A program made the translations under genes and the position numbers. Of a stretch of DNA of 64,000 bases, positions 1 to 12,800 are shown piece after piece. How positions within the stretch are numbered: position 1 is the stretch's first letter; each line of letters opens with the position of its first letter. This DNA comes from Mugil cephalus. Its lineage: Eukaryota; Chordata; Actinopteri; Mugiliformes; Mugilidae. The notes under the pieces were generated by a model. That model did no database searches. It had not been told where the DNA came from and worked only from the letters and a program-made list of their open reading frames with translations. The stretch is taken from positions 4,222,001 through 4,286,000 of the forward strand of contig NC_061773.1 of the NCBI RefSeq assembly GCF_022458985.1, given 5' to 3'.

Positions 1-1433
1 ACACGATGACACATGGACCAACACACCTGAGTGTGACAGAGAGGGGGTTTTCCCCATTCTGCTGTTGGAAACAGATGACACCTCTCCAGAATAAACCAAA
101 CAGCGAGAATACAATTATGGTGCAGTGAGATACAGCGAATCTACTGGTACTTGTTTGCTTTATACTACAGTTGCCATAGCTATAAGGGCACACAGAGTAA
201 TTCACTCACTCATATTAAGTATGGCTTTCGGAGTGGTGTGTTCAAGCTCATCTATAATTGGATCCATTATTGGCGCTGTGTTTGGCCTGTGACAATTAGT
301 CTCTACCATCTGCTGTCTGCCTCTAAGGCAGCGGAGTCAGGAACGAGCAGAGGGCAACTCTCCACAGTAAACAGTACAAATCTCTAATATAGAGGTGACA
401 CTATATTATTACGTACTGAATATAAAGGCGTTATAATCAGTTGGCAGAATGAAATGTCACCGAACCATATTTTGCTAAAGTTTTCTTAAACCATGTCACC
501 AGAACACTGCACAGTTTCTTTTACTTCAAACATTTTCTGAATTTTCTGTACCGACTAGCTATTTACGGGCTGATATATACTGCTTCTATACTATATATTT
601 CTGCAATAAATGAATACCAGCTGGGCTTGTATGTCATATTACATATTTAGATGGGCAAACAAGAGCCTTGTGTACACACAGAGCCCCAGTATAGAATCCA
701 CGTAATCCTTCTGATTTTCCGTCACAGATGACTTTTAATCCAGTACACGGCCGATTCTATTTATCACTGTGACATCACTGGGGTAGGCAGCACAAACATT
801 ATGAAGACTTTTATGTAAGTAAACACACTCAACAAAGTAGCTCTTATAGTGTTTTTGTGAACCTTTATATAATCGATCATGTTTTTGAGCACAGGCTGGC
901 CAAAAGACAAACCTCTAGCTTCACTGTGAAACATGATGTTCACTGTGTGTCTGCATGTTTTAGAAAGAAATGTCTCAACTACTTCTCGTGAGTTTATTTC
1001 ATATCTAAGTTATCCTACCTGTCCATTAGATTCAGAGCAGCAGCAGACTAGTTTTGGCAGTGTCACACTTGATCATACTGAAGAAGCAACAATATTACTT
1101 TATTCTCTTTAATGGACTTAAAGCATATTTTTTTTATACTTTGTATAAAACAAATGTACAAGAAGCTCCACAGATTTACTGAAGGTTGTTTTTGACATTT
1201 CAGTTGAATGTAACCAGCGTCAGCTTGTATCAGTTATGGCTATTGAATTACAATGACGTACTTGTTGATTGAAGTTTATCTGGAATGTTTGACCACTAGT
1301 GACACTGTGGTGTTGTTTCTACCAGAAGATCTGCATTTTGTTGACAATGTGTGCAAAATTGTATCAGTGATGTCAATGCTCTAAACTAAGACTCCACTGA
1401 ATAATCGGGCAGTGTTACAGTTATTACCGTAGC
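1..1433. other. Non-coding AT-rich sequence
   Basis: No exon with a convincing coding frame and splice sites is visible on either strand; the open frames here are short and compositionally random. If the first exon at 14.1 kb is ampd2, this stretch may be intronic to it on the minus strand or lie between its exons, but no AMP-deaminase-like sequence is seen. Confidence 0.5.
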
Positions 1434-1664
1434 ACATCATCCATCCATCCTCACACAGAGAGACAGAAGCCTGATTCATGCCTACGACCAATTTAGAATC
1501 ACCAATCAGTGACCTCTTTGGAGTGCGGAGAAAACCCACACAGGTAAAAAAAAAAGCATCCTCCACACAGAAAGGCCCCAACCAGCCAGCAGGTTCCAAC
1601 CCAGAAATGTTCTTGCGATGGGACATCAGTGCTAATCACTGGGCATCCAGGCTGCTCAGCAGGT
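1434..1664 (-). repeat. Teleost SINE-like interspersed repeat, copy 1
   Basis: Read on the minus strand, this contains a block with TGATTAGCACTGATG, then a stretch like CAAGAA...CTGGGTT, then GGGGCCTTTCTGTGTGGAG. These are the hallmarks of a very common teleost interspersed repeat with polymerase III A- and B-box-like segments. The same element occurs in plus orientation at 59,287-59,380. It is interrupted by a poly-A tract at 1548-1557 (plus strand). Family name not assigned. Confidence 0.75.
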
Positions 1665-4099
1665 GATCAATCATCACTTCATATCTTCTGCTGCTGATCT
1701 CACTTCTAACCTGAGAGAAACTGCAGATTTTGAAAAAAAAAAAAAAATTGCCCACTTTATGTAATACTAATTAAGAGTAGAATTTCTGCCAAACAGCAGA
1801 TGATCACAGACCTAAACTGAATCACTGAACAATAGCTTCACTTATTTGAGGATGAAAGTGAATTTTGATGATATTTGATAATGGATTTGGAAGGACTGCA
1901 AGGGTTTGGATTTGGTAAATAGCTGTGATTCATGTCTGACCCTAGGTTTTGCTGTCACTACGGAAAAGAACTGTGCTTCCCCTGTTTCTAGTCTAAATTC
2001 CAAATCTATTCTGTACTTGTCTGCCACTGGTGGGAATGTTTAATGATGGATTCATGAGTGTCAACAGGAGGTGACATTGCTCAAAAACATGCCTTGTTCT
2101 TAGTCATCTTTTCACAGTACAGAGTAACACATTTAACCAAAACAACAGCCTCCAAGGTAACAGGCATTTTGGTGAACAGCGCTGGCCTTGCACTGCCTCA
2201 TCTGCATGGATCTCAACTTGTTTTTCTTCTCCTTCATCCTTAATTCAAAGCATGCTCTCCTGGGTGCTCAAATACCAAAAGAACAAGCAGAGTACTTCTT
2301 TAAATCAGGAAAAATGCCAAAAAGTTGTAGCATGTTTTGTTTTACACCACGACACAATGGATGCTTTTTACTAACATGTCAATATGATCTTTTCTAAACC
2401 TTAAGAACTACTACATAGCGAGTCTCTCTCACCAGGATTTCACTTTTAATTTATTTTTCAAAAGTGAGGGTGTCTCTAATAGCAGGGAAACATTAACTGC
2501 TGTGTAAAGCAAACAATGTTTGAACACACGCTGACACAATGCCATAAATTGCACATTTCATCAACGGCTGTTTGTTTAATTGCACCAAACAGGCAACGAC
2601 GCTTCTCTGTGTGTGTGCTTGACCTTTTTCATAATTGGTCAGTATCTTGCAGATGCATATTAAGAACGACTGCATCCATAGTCAATAATCATTAATAGTG
2701 AAAATCGTTTTTCGCAGGAACAGTGAACAGCTCCACAGTGAAATAAAAACAGTGAAAGGCTAACGACAATTACAACAAATGAATGTCATTAACTCAGTAA
2801 ATCAGTCACTTTACTATTTACAAATTACAGTATCAGTATCACAACAATACAGAACTGACTGTGTCAAAATGAAATGCCACTAAGCCAGTAAAGCAATAAC
2901 ACGGACATGTTGCCAAGTCCTACATACTGTTGTTCTTGTGTACTGACCTTGTGTCTGTAAGTGAACTAGTCAGACATATCCAACACAACCAGACTGTGTA
3001 CCATTAACAAACCACAAGAATAACCATAAACACAACTTTATGAAACAATTAAATGGAAACATGGCCAATGCATACAAGACAACCTGCTGCATGAGAAAAC
3101 GAATGCATTGTGGGCGTCTGAGCATGAGACAAACTGTTGATGCATAAATATAAAGCAGTACTGGACAATACTGCATGTGAGCAGAGTATCATCCAGTACT
3201 AATGGTTTAGTATTTGGTCTAGTGTGACTGTGGGTCTAGTGTTTAGAAACTTTGTTTTTCTTTAAAGGGTTTCACTTTATTCCCTGAACGGGAGAAAGAT
3301 GACACACACTTCCGATGTTCCTTAGCAACCACAGACTAGAATAAACCTCTGCTTTGGGTCTTCACGTCTAAAGTGTATCATTGGTGCCCTGCACTCAGAA
3401 GGGAACAAACATGGGTGATGACATTTTCAAGATTAAAACTGCTACCTGCAATATCACTATCTAAACAGTTGGGGTATTTATATCAATATACATAAACCTG
3501 GGAGCAGGAAAAAACACAGCAATACGCAAAACAGATGCCAGCTGTTCTCAGTAAACACCGTCATTACAAACACCAGGAAAGTCAGCATGTTAAGGTGGGC
3601 ATTTAAAACTCAAGCAGCATCTTCTTGAACTAACGGCCTCAGGAGCATGGGGATGATGAAGTTTAAATTTGCAATTGGATGTTTATTTCCTCCCAGCTTG
3701 TGTAGCACCTGTTAAGGGGTTAACACAGTGCTGGAACCTGTACAGTCATCTAGAGCAAGTGCGATAAACTGCATATGTTTTGTTTTTGTCTTTCATTAAT
3801 TAATCCCCTGGGTTATAGCACTGCATCACACTGAACTGGAGCAAACAGCATCAGGGACTTAACGCCCCAGATGTTCACTCACTGAAACCACTCGTTTCAA
3901 AAATCTGAATCATAACCACGGCCAACCCTGTATCCTTAATTAAAAAAATACCCGTCCTCATCTCCTCTTTGCCCTCATTTCTATATCTCCCACCAATGTC
4001 TTCTACATGCTAATACCATGAACTGTGTCGGCTGGTACCTCACCTGTCACTATAAGCTCGCTTGTGCAGTATTTTTGGGGTGATAACGCTTAACACGTA
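1665..4099. other. Non-coding sequence, no gene seen
   Basis: AT-rich unique-looking sequence with short homopolymers. No coding exon, RNA gene or recognised repeat can be supported. Confidence 0.5.
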
Positions 4100-4257
4100 A
4101 CTGCTGAAACTTCTAGCAACACAGTATTCATATTAACAGATGCTACAGTCTGAGGTACTGTCCTTGATCGATGAGCATAGGTTACAGTACCTCTATCTGC
4201 CTGTCTTGTCCTGTTTTCACAGTCTCCGTTACGGTCGCAGTGGCCTTGTCTGAGCTC

Positions 4258-4283
4258 TTGCGGGATGCTGGGACATGTAACTA
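4258..4283 (-). promoter_or_regulatory. ZNF143/SIX5-like promoter motif
   Basis: On the minus strand the sequence reads ACATGTCCCAGCATCC followed by CGCAAG, matching the CCCAGCAT core of the ZNF143 (Staf) element typical of vertebrate housekeeping promoters. Flanking sequence from about 4,150 to 4,450 is richer in CpG than its surroundings. It could mark a transcription start, but no first exon with a recognisable product was found. Confidence 0.3.
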
Positions 4284-4799
4284 GGCCCGGGACGGCCGAT
4301 GTACCCTCCCCCGCTGGTACAGTGGTAGAGAGAGAGAATGACAGCAAATAGAGAGAGCAGCTCTGACACTGAGAGCAGGCAGTCTCCCTCCTTTTGTCTT
4401 CCCGTTGCTTCTCCTCTCGCAACTGCCGCTGCCGATAATGTGCTGGTGAAGCAGTTTTTTCCCTCTTTCCCTTGATGCTGTTCCTCTCTCTATGCCTCTC
4501 AGCTGCTTCCTGGATTATACCGGTCTTCGGTGCATGAACAGCACAGTCTTCAAGCTCCCGGATTTAAATACTGGGTTGGAATATACCACGTGGCAGAAAA
4601 GGGGAAGGGCCGGGGTGAACCACTTTATTCTCCATTGTGCTGTAAAATGGAGGAGGCCCCGGATAAGTGGCCACTCCCACTTCTTCTCCGCCTCCCACCT
4701 CTTATTTATGAACACACTGTTTCAGTTATGTGCAGGACTGTAAGCCACTGCATTACGTTGTGAATACCAGTGCTTCAACACAAAGTCTGAACTGAAGAG

Positions 4800-7734
4800 A
4801 AGTTACAATGTGGTGTTGTATCAAGAGCTATTAATACTTGAATCTGAATGTAATCACGTTATTGCTGTGATTGTGTTTTACTGGTATCATCTTTTGATGC
4901 TGACGTGTTTGTGTCATGCCGTGAACGTCATTTCCTTACACAACACACAGTTTAACTTTTCTCATGATTTTAATTATTTTATGACAGACCCACCAGACAA
5001 TTTGCTGTCTGTTATGGCTACTTCAGCTGTGATAACCTTCTGTAAATATCAATATCTGTACAACTAACAACAACTGCATTTAAACTGTATTTTATATAGA
5101 ATGTTTCACCACTGACCACGTGATGCCAATGGTCGGGCTAGTTCCTTCCTCCCTTACAGGACAGGGTAAAGCTGCTCGCAGTATTTCACAACACAAAACG
5201 AACCCTGCTACCCCTCCATTAATTCTTTTGTTACTGTTGTTGTTTTTTTTTTCAAAGCAACACTTGAAGCAAACAGCGTCACCAAACCTTCCAGATGAAG
5301 GTCGCACAAATGTAGGAGCGCAAAACGTGACAGATATACAAAAGGCACACGACAACGAGGAATTCTGGACAGATCCTCATTTCAGTTCGATAACACTAAA
5401 CACCAACACACGTGTCAACAGTGTCGCTCTACCTGCCATTAAAACAGCTCCGTGGCGTCCACTCAAACTTAGCTGTACCAGCTGTGTGTTGTTTGTAGCC
5501 ATTCACAATTAAGGATAAAAACACAGTGAAATTTTATGTGCATTTTAATGGCAGAGGACACTCGGGAAATTGTGCATACCGTTCTAACCACAATCAGCCC
5601 TGACCCACAATCCACAGCATTTGAATAAAGACGCACAATACTCTCATTGCTCTAGATGTGCAATGTCTACATTGGGACTAAAATGGTGAGCTCAGTCATA
5701 TATTTTCTGTGTACTGAGGGTGGAACTCCAGCTCATTTGAGGTCTTACTCGACAGGAAATCAACAGTCTATTTTAAACTCCGTGCAAAAAGAAAACGCAG
5801 CAAACATGAAATTTTTTTATCAAACAGCTCATCAACTCAAGCCTAAAACTGAGGCTACTGATTTGTCACATATAACTGATCTTTAATTTTGATAGTAATA
5901 CACCTGTACAGATAAAGTAATAAATTGATAAAATGATCCTAAAATAATTTTTGAGAATGACAAAGTCAAGTCAAGTCCCCAAGTCTTTTTTAATTCAATA
6001 TGCTCTTCCTCACGTCAGCACCTGTCATCCACAATACGCACAATTCTGTTATACATTTAGGTCATATTTTCTCATATTGAAATATATCACCAGTAAAGCA
6101 AAGCATAAACTCTTGGGTAACCTAATCAATAGTGCATTAATCAATTAAGCAATTTCACTGCATTTTTTTTTTTTTTTTTTAGCATGACACAATGGCAGGA
6201 TGGGATGTCAGACTTATTCACACAGACACAGATGAAGCTGTATAGGAGGCTGCTGTAAACATTCCATAATGTTAGCTTAGAGATTTCTACGGGTGGTTCA
6301 GTAACAGACTGAATGTCATATATCCTGTAGGCCTAGGGCTTGTAAGGTTTTCTCATCCATACATTACAATTCTACAAACTTGTACTAACTTGTTGCAGGC
6401 TTCTTCTTTCACTCTCTCTTCTGAACTTAATGACAGAAACGGCAATGAACATATTACACTGTATTCTGCTATAACACAAGACAACCAGAAAATCAATTGT
6501 AGGATTTGCTACCAAAATCAGTTAAACACACATTGCTGTTGTCAATTGTGTTCAAATGTGTGTCCTCGGAGGGCACTCTGAGTGCCCATGTTTGCTTTTT
6601 CAACCCCAGCTTCACCCTTTGTGTTATTACCTCTGTTGTGGCCAACACATCGTTTTTTTCCCATGAGCCTTATCTACAGAGCGGGGGAGTTGCTGTGCAC
6701 CACCATAAACTCCCTTTCTCCCAGCGGAGAAGCTGGTATTATTGTTAACAGCATTGTCAATAAATCCCATGAGAATAAAAGTGGGCAAATAAAAATGCTT
6801 CCCAGCATTTGGACTGATGCTTCCATCAAGACATCGGGAACCCTCTCAAAACAAATCCTCCCGAGAGATCGTCACATACAAATGTACCCAAATGCTGTGT
6901 GCTCATGCAAAAACATTTGTAGATGCACACACTCAAAAGGAAAAGCATGAACTGGATCACATCCCTTTTTTCAATCCTATGTGATTATCCAGAGTCTGTG
7001 TCACTTCTGTCAGGGCGGCTCTCACCATATCTGAATGTAGCTGATAGGAGGAACATAGTGTCACTATGTAACACACAGCATTACATGGACCTCCTGAGGT
7101 CAATATCCTACTCCTGAGACAAAAAGTTGTGTCAAGGCTCAAAGTCAGAGATAAAATAAAAGGACTATGGCTTCACGGAGATGATTGAGGGTGGAGGCTT
7201 CTGATAACACATGTTTAGTTTCTAGGAATAACACTCGAACACACCTTGGCAGTGGTATCGTGGTGTGGACTCACCAATCTTCCTTGTATAACTAACTTTC
7301 TATAGAAAGAATTCTGTAAGAGTAACACATGTTTAGTTACTGTTCCAAATCATGTCTGATGCAGCACCACAACTTTCAATCAGATTGAGATGGGAGGTAT
7401 AAAGCTTTCATTATCCGTTCATTAGGAAAATATTAGCATCAGATAACCATGCAAACGCCTCTTGCGTCTCTCTTGGTGGAAAAAAATTACATAAACTTTC
7501 AACAAATGTTTGTTAAGCATCAGACAATGTTGACAAGTCCTCGCAAGGGACAGAAACATGATGAAAGCAAAACAACAAATTGTCATCTGATAATTGCAGT
7601 GGGGGCATGTGCAACGTTGTCAGTTTTCCGAGAGCATAAATGGCTACAGCAGCGACAATGGACACGATAACAGCTGAAATGTATGAAATGAAATGTAGTG
7701 AGAAACTATCCGCACCTTTTCTCAGGACATCACT
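4800..7734. other. Non-coding sequence, no gene seen
   Basis: AT-rich sequence with homopolymer tracts (poly-T at 6,163-6,180). Several short open frames exist on both strands but none shows conserved motifs, codon bias or paired splice sites. Confidence 0.5.
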
Positions 7735-8368
7735 CAGTACGTTTACATGCACGTGAAAAAAACTAATTATTGCCTTAATCGGACTATAACGGGAACTCAA
7801 GTGCATGTAAACATATTACTCCAACTAAAATCGGAGTTCTCTTTATCTGATCAAGACACACAGATAATGCGTTTGGAATTCGGTTTTCTCCGGCATGTAT
7901 AAACTTAATCGGACAACTAACAGGATAATGTGTGTGCGCATGCTCCACAACCTCTGCGCTGGTGTGTGACCCCGGAACAAAAACATACAAGACAGGTGGT
8001 CGCAGAAGAAGAAGGTAAACAGAGCTGGTAGAAGAACCGTCTGAGGGATAGTGCGCATTTTATCTGCACCAGAAGTATGGCCAACATTATGTACGAGATT
8101 AAATAATGTACTACTGTTTGAAATGCTGGTCTGCAGCATGAACGACTCTTGTTTATTATATAACGTAATAGGTCAACTGGAAAGCGAACCGTATTAACAT
8201 GGCATTGACACGCTGAAAAGACACATAGCGCCACCTAGTGTGGAGGAGGAGGACATGTTCCCGTCAGTTATTCGATTTTCTCCGCTGCATGTAAACTGGG
8301 ACAAGGACTGTAGTCAGAAAGTCAAATTTCGAGCATAGTTCAATTAAGCTGTGCATGTAAACGCACTG
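7735..8368. mobile_element. Non-autonomous DNA transposon (MITE-like), 634 bp
   Basis: The left end CAGTACGTTTACATGCAC (7735-7752) and the right end GTGCATGTAAACGCACTG (8351-8368) are terminal inverted repeats with one mismatch in 18. A 3-bp ACT flanks both ends (7732-7734 and 8369-8371), consistent with a target-site duplication. The core GCATGTAAAC recurs internally at 7801-7812 and 8286-8296. Several overlapping short minus-strand open frames inside lack transposase motifs, so it is probably mobilised in trans. A 3-bp duplication would fit PIF/Harbinger-type elements, but the superfamily is not proven. Confidence 0.8.
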
Positions 8369-8404
8369 ACTGAGCAGGGACACGGGTGATCACATATTCC
8401 TAGT

Positions 8405-8520
8405 GAGTAGGGTTGGCCATCGTTTGGATTTCATCGATTCCGATTCTGATTCTCAATTTTGATTCCTGTTCTAAACGATTCTCCATTACGATTCTTTGAG
8501 GTGTAGGTCAACAGGTCACA
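8405..8520. repeat. hAT-like element terminus (ATCG-rich repeat)
   Basis: Starts with GTAGGGTTGGCCATCG and continues with repeated CGATTC-type units, resembling the terminus of common teleost hAT-derived repeats. A similar end-like segment (GGTTCCGGAACCGGACC) lies near 9,793, so this may be the left side of a larger element interrupted by later insertions. Confidence 0.45.
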
Positions 8521-8744
8521 AATATTTCACACGAGAATTTTTTCATTTGAAAAAGCCTTTACACAGGCCATTTTTATTTATTCACATTGCCAGTTAACTT
8601 GATACAGTTTAATTTGGTTGCTGTACTGTAACTAGGGTATTCAATCACAAGGGAGGGTCCCTAACTTTAACTGTAAAACTGAAACTTGCTGAAATAACAC
8701 CACAAGTTGGCAACAACAAAGACCTGAAGACCAGGTGGGTGGGT

Positions 8745-9500
8745 ATGGCCCCTTTCACATTGACCCACGATGACATTTTTCGCTCCATCACGTCAAACAA
8801 TCCAGGTCAACGACTCGGCAATCAACTCAGGATTTTATCAGATTATTTCCGTTGTTGCGCTCCGACGCTGATATATCTGCCTGTTACATTCTGACTGTAC
8901 TTCCTGACAGACTGTATCATTGTACAAGCTTCAGCTCAAAAACAAGTTTTTTGTACTCCCATAAAGACTGATCTCTGAAGGGCAGAGATTTTTGTTCCTT
9001 TTTTTCAAACAAATCAAATGTGTTGTTAGACGATGGAATGGAAGTGCACAGGCGAACGGCGACTGTGCGACTGTGTTTATATCCAGCTTGTATAGCGATC
9101 TCCCACTCTTGTTTAACGATCGTGGCAGCGCTCTGCATCCGAGGAAACCATGAGATTTAGAAGCATATATTATCAGGCTCTGTGCATGACACAGGGATTA
9201 ATTCTGATATTAGCAGCGTTTTTAAAGAGCGAGGGTTTAACCGGTCCATTCTTCAGGTCATCAACAAACTGCAACGTTATCTGCAATGTATGCGATGACG
9301 TATGAGGGAGGAAAAAACAGGCACGCAGTTCTCACAGTGGGTCAACCCGGCATTTTCAGACCCGGGTCAACTCCTCTTTGGTGTGTTTTCACATCAGTAA
9401 AAGTCTGAGGTCGGACCTCCTGCTGTGAGAGCTGCATGCCTGTTTTAAAATCCCTCATACGCCATCTGTTGATAACCTGAAGAATGGACCAGTTGATTAT
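8745..9500. mobile_element. Nested DNA-transposon debris with long foldback
   Basis: Contains segments such as CCCTTTCACATTGACCCACG and TCAACCCGGCATTTTCAGAC that resemble the ends of a known kind of teleost short DNA transposon. It includes an imperfect inverted repeat: arm A 9239-9337 and arm B 9423-9494, separated by 85 nt. Arm A carries about 25 extra bases (9269-9293). Outside that insertion the arms match at about 64 of 74 positions. No transposase is seen. Confidence 0.6.
9239..9494. repeat. Long imperfect inverted repeat (foldback)
   Basis: The reverse complement of 9294-9337 aligns with 9423-9466, and that of 9239-9268 aligns with 9465-9494; the shared core is AACCTGAAGAATGGACC in arm B against GACCTGAAGAATGGACC in arm A. 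Transcribed from either strand it would fold into a hairpin with a roughly 75-bp stem and a one-sided bulge. It most likely arose by inverted duplication within a mobile element. Confidence 0.7.
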
Positions 9501-9839
9501 TGTACCATGCAAGCAAAGGTGATTTATCATGTTTGTTGTGCATCCTCCTTTGGTAGTATTAAGTTTTTCACAGGTGTTGCACAGTGCCAATCTGTCCTTT
9601 TTCAAATTACAATGAAGCCAGACTTTCAAGCTGCGTTTTTTTGCAGTCCATGTTCAGAGGAGTGATGTTCTTCTTACTAGCAGAGCACACCAGGCAGAGT
9701 AATACAAACCCCCGAAACAAACTAGTGCGGGCATTTAGGGACCAAAAAAAAAAAAAAAAGAAAGAATCGAAATTCAAACAGCTTCTTAACGGTTCCGGAA
9801 CCGGACCTTAGGACGTTCTCAACCCAACTACTGAGAACC

Positions 9840-12800
9840 TGGGAGACCATTAAATGAACAGCAGGTGGTGGGCAAGTGACTTGATGACTTGGTGAGGTCA
9901 CAAGATAATAAAAAGACCAGTCAGGGACCAAATATCCTCCGAAACTAGCTCATCTGTAATAAAAAAGAGGAGGATGAAAAGAAAGCGGATCTTCATCATG
10001 GGAGTCGTGTTGGGAGCAGAGACAGACCAAAGCAGCGCATGTAACTGTACCTCAGCTACGACATACAACCCATCGTAACAATGTGTTTAAGCACTCTGTC
10101 ATCCGGAAAATCACCCCTGTAAGAAATGTTGGACAGGTATGATTGTTGAGCCTAGCAGCTTAGTGTTTCTCTATATGTGTTGTGTTATTGCTGTGTTGTC
10201 GGCTATCTGGTTGCATTCAGCAACAACAGGCCCACCTGTTGGAGTGACAGAACCAAGGCCTTGGTTTCTAGCCCTCCAAAATCTCTTTTCCAGAACTGAC
10301 ACACTTCGTCTGTAAGCGACCGAGCTATTCATAGCAAAAGAAATGCTCTGGAATTTTCCATTCAAACACGGAGCAAATGGGTCCTCACTCGTGTCTGACT
10401 GAGCATCCAGAGACTGAGGACACTTGTTTCAAACTGATGACCTGACTTCACAACAATATGTTATAGAACCTCCCCCTAGTGGTGAAATGGAGAAGTGACA
10501 ACATTCATGTTGTTAATGTGACGTTAAAGTGCTCAGTGAAAAGAGCAGGTCGTCAGAAAATGCCTGTACACACATGGAAATGTTTACAACTCTTTTTGAT
10601 TGGATTGCACCAAATGTGATATTGCTGGTTCCCATTATGCTCTGCATTTACAGTTCAACAACATAATATATTGAATGGGCAGGGACACTGATGTTCGGCT
10701 CTGTCTCTTATTTGTGAAGAATATATCTCACTGACACCGTCTCAGAAGGAGTGGTAATCCCCCCACCCCCCGTGCTGTAACCACAGTGACGATATGCGGC
10801 ATGTCACATGTCTGAGTCTAATACGTAGTCAGGGGGTGGGAGTGAGATCAGCTGGGGGGGTTGCCAGTTGGATGAGTTAAAGTTCACAGGGCAACAACGT
10901 GCAGATGTGCTAATGATTCAAGAAAGCAAGAAAGCCCTTTGGGGGTAACAGAACAGAGCTTACATGACTTGGCAAGTCATGAGATACAGAGTACGCATAA
11001 ATTCAAGAGAGACCCACAGAGGAATGCCCTGATAGGAAGAGCACATCCAGTTAATAATGAACCAGAGCAGTGGAGCTGGAGGGGTGGAAGGAATACAGTA
11101 ACCAGCCGTTTGCAACATGCAGCAGGATGAACGCAGTCCATAATGTACAGTGAGAAAGAAGCATGTGGACTAATGCAGAGCTGACAGTTTAAATGGCCTC
11201 TCACTTATAATTGATACAGTATTCGTTTAGGTCACGTTACAGGACAAACAGCTTAAGCATTAGTTATAGTCCTGCGTCACTGACATCGTAGGTACATCAT
11301 AGCTCTGGTCCTGACACCGTAACCTGACGTGCAGTTCCCCAGAAATATGATTACGCATCTTAGTGTCTTAGTGACATGGACTGTAATGACTGTGATTGGT
11401 TCAAAATAAATTTGCTCAACTAGACAAGCACAGAAAGTTCTCCTTTGTTGTGTCTCCTAAATACCATCTACTCAGATATCTTCTCTATATTCTGTGCTGC
11501 AGTGATGAACTGCTGTTCCACATTTACTGACTCATCAACACAGCTGATTAGTCTCCACCCAGTGTTTTAGTGCCGTAATTACAGAACAATACTGACAACC
11601 CAGGGCAGGTAAAAATGCTTTCCACAGCGTAAAAACACTTACAGTGTAGGATTTGCGTAGACTGGTTGTAGGAGTCGAAGTCAAGCTTTACACTACAAAT
11701 ACAAGTATGCATCTACAATGAACACAATGTGTCACAACTAAAGCATTAAATAGATGATCAAACAGGCTCCAGAGAAGGTTGTTTTGAGTTAAAGAGGATC
11801 AAAATGGGAGCCTCCATATCTGGAAGCTAAAAAGCGAGGCAACAATTCAAAATGGAGAGAGGAATTCCCTGCACCACTGTGACAGATACTTTAATAACGT
11901 CTATATATCACGTCACGTAACTTCAGCTGCACAGCCTGGACATAGCACATTCTGTTTAATGTGATGCAGCGACGGCCCAGAGGGAGAGAGCGGCACCGAG
12001 GCAGAGATAGATTCCTGTAGAAGGATGAGCTGACTGAGCAATCAATGTTTCCACCACAAAATCACCCCTAAGCGTTACATAAGAGAATTGTTTGAAATGT
12101 CTACGAGTGCTGAAGAGATACATTTGGACAAAGGTAGAAGGTGACACGGAGCAGAGCAATTTCTGAAGATGCTACAGGAAATAAGAGAATATTTATGGGT
12201 TCAATTTGTGACTTGGTTAAAATTCCAACTGGTCAAGCTACAGCTACAATAAATTTACTACAGTAACAAGGCTACTGTGGTCTCACAGAAGTACACACAG
12301 TGCCCACATGCAGCACTTAAGACAGACTGTGAGTGCAGAGGGCTCAACCAAGCGGCTAATTGAGAGGACCTAAATGACTGCATGGATGGAGAGACCTCTA
12401 AGTTATTTATTACTGCAGCAAAGACGGGCTTCCTCAGCAAATAGTGCAATAGTGTGTGTCAGCATGAGTTACTGCTCGAGATCTGCTGCTGCATCTCTTC
12501 CAACACCGAACTTCTGTGCTGTGCTACGGCACGCTGAGGATATTGCTTCAAAGCAAATCAATATTAACATTTCATTTCTGTCATGGATAAATTACTGTTC
12601 TACTTTCTACTTTGGGCCCACAGAGACCAGTGAGCTTCAACCTCGAAGATAACCATAGAGCTATGAACATTTGGCCTGTATCTCATCACACTAAGAACTC
12701 CTACACAAACCCTGTGAACTGACATAACTGTAACCCACTGCCATCCACCATATGCCTGTAAGAAATGGGCCTGTTAAAATAAGTTTCAGTAGTTTCAAGT

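Noticed and set aside
7784-8234. Overlapping minus-strand frames of about 100 codons
   Set aside because: They lie inside the terminal-inverted-repeat element and show no transposase or nuclease motif.
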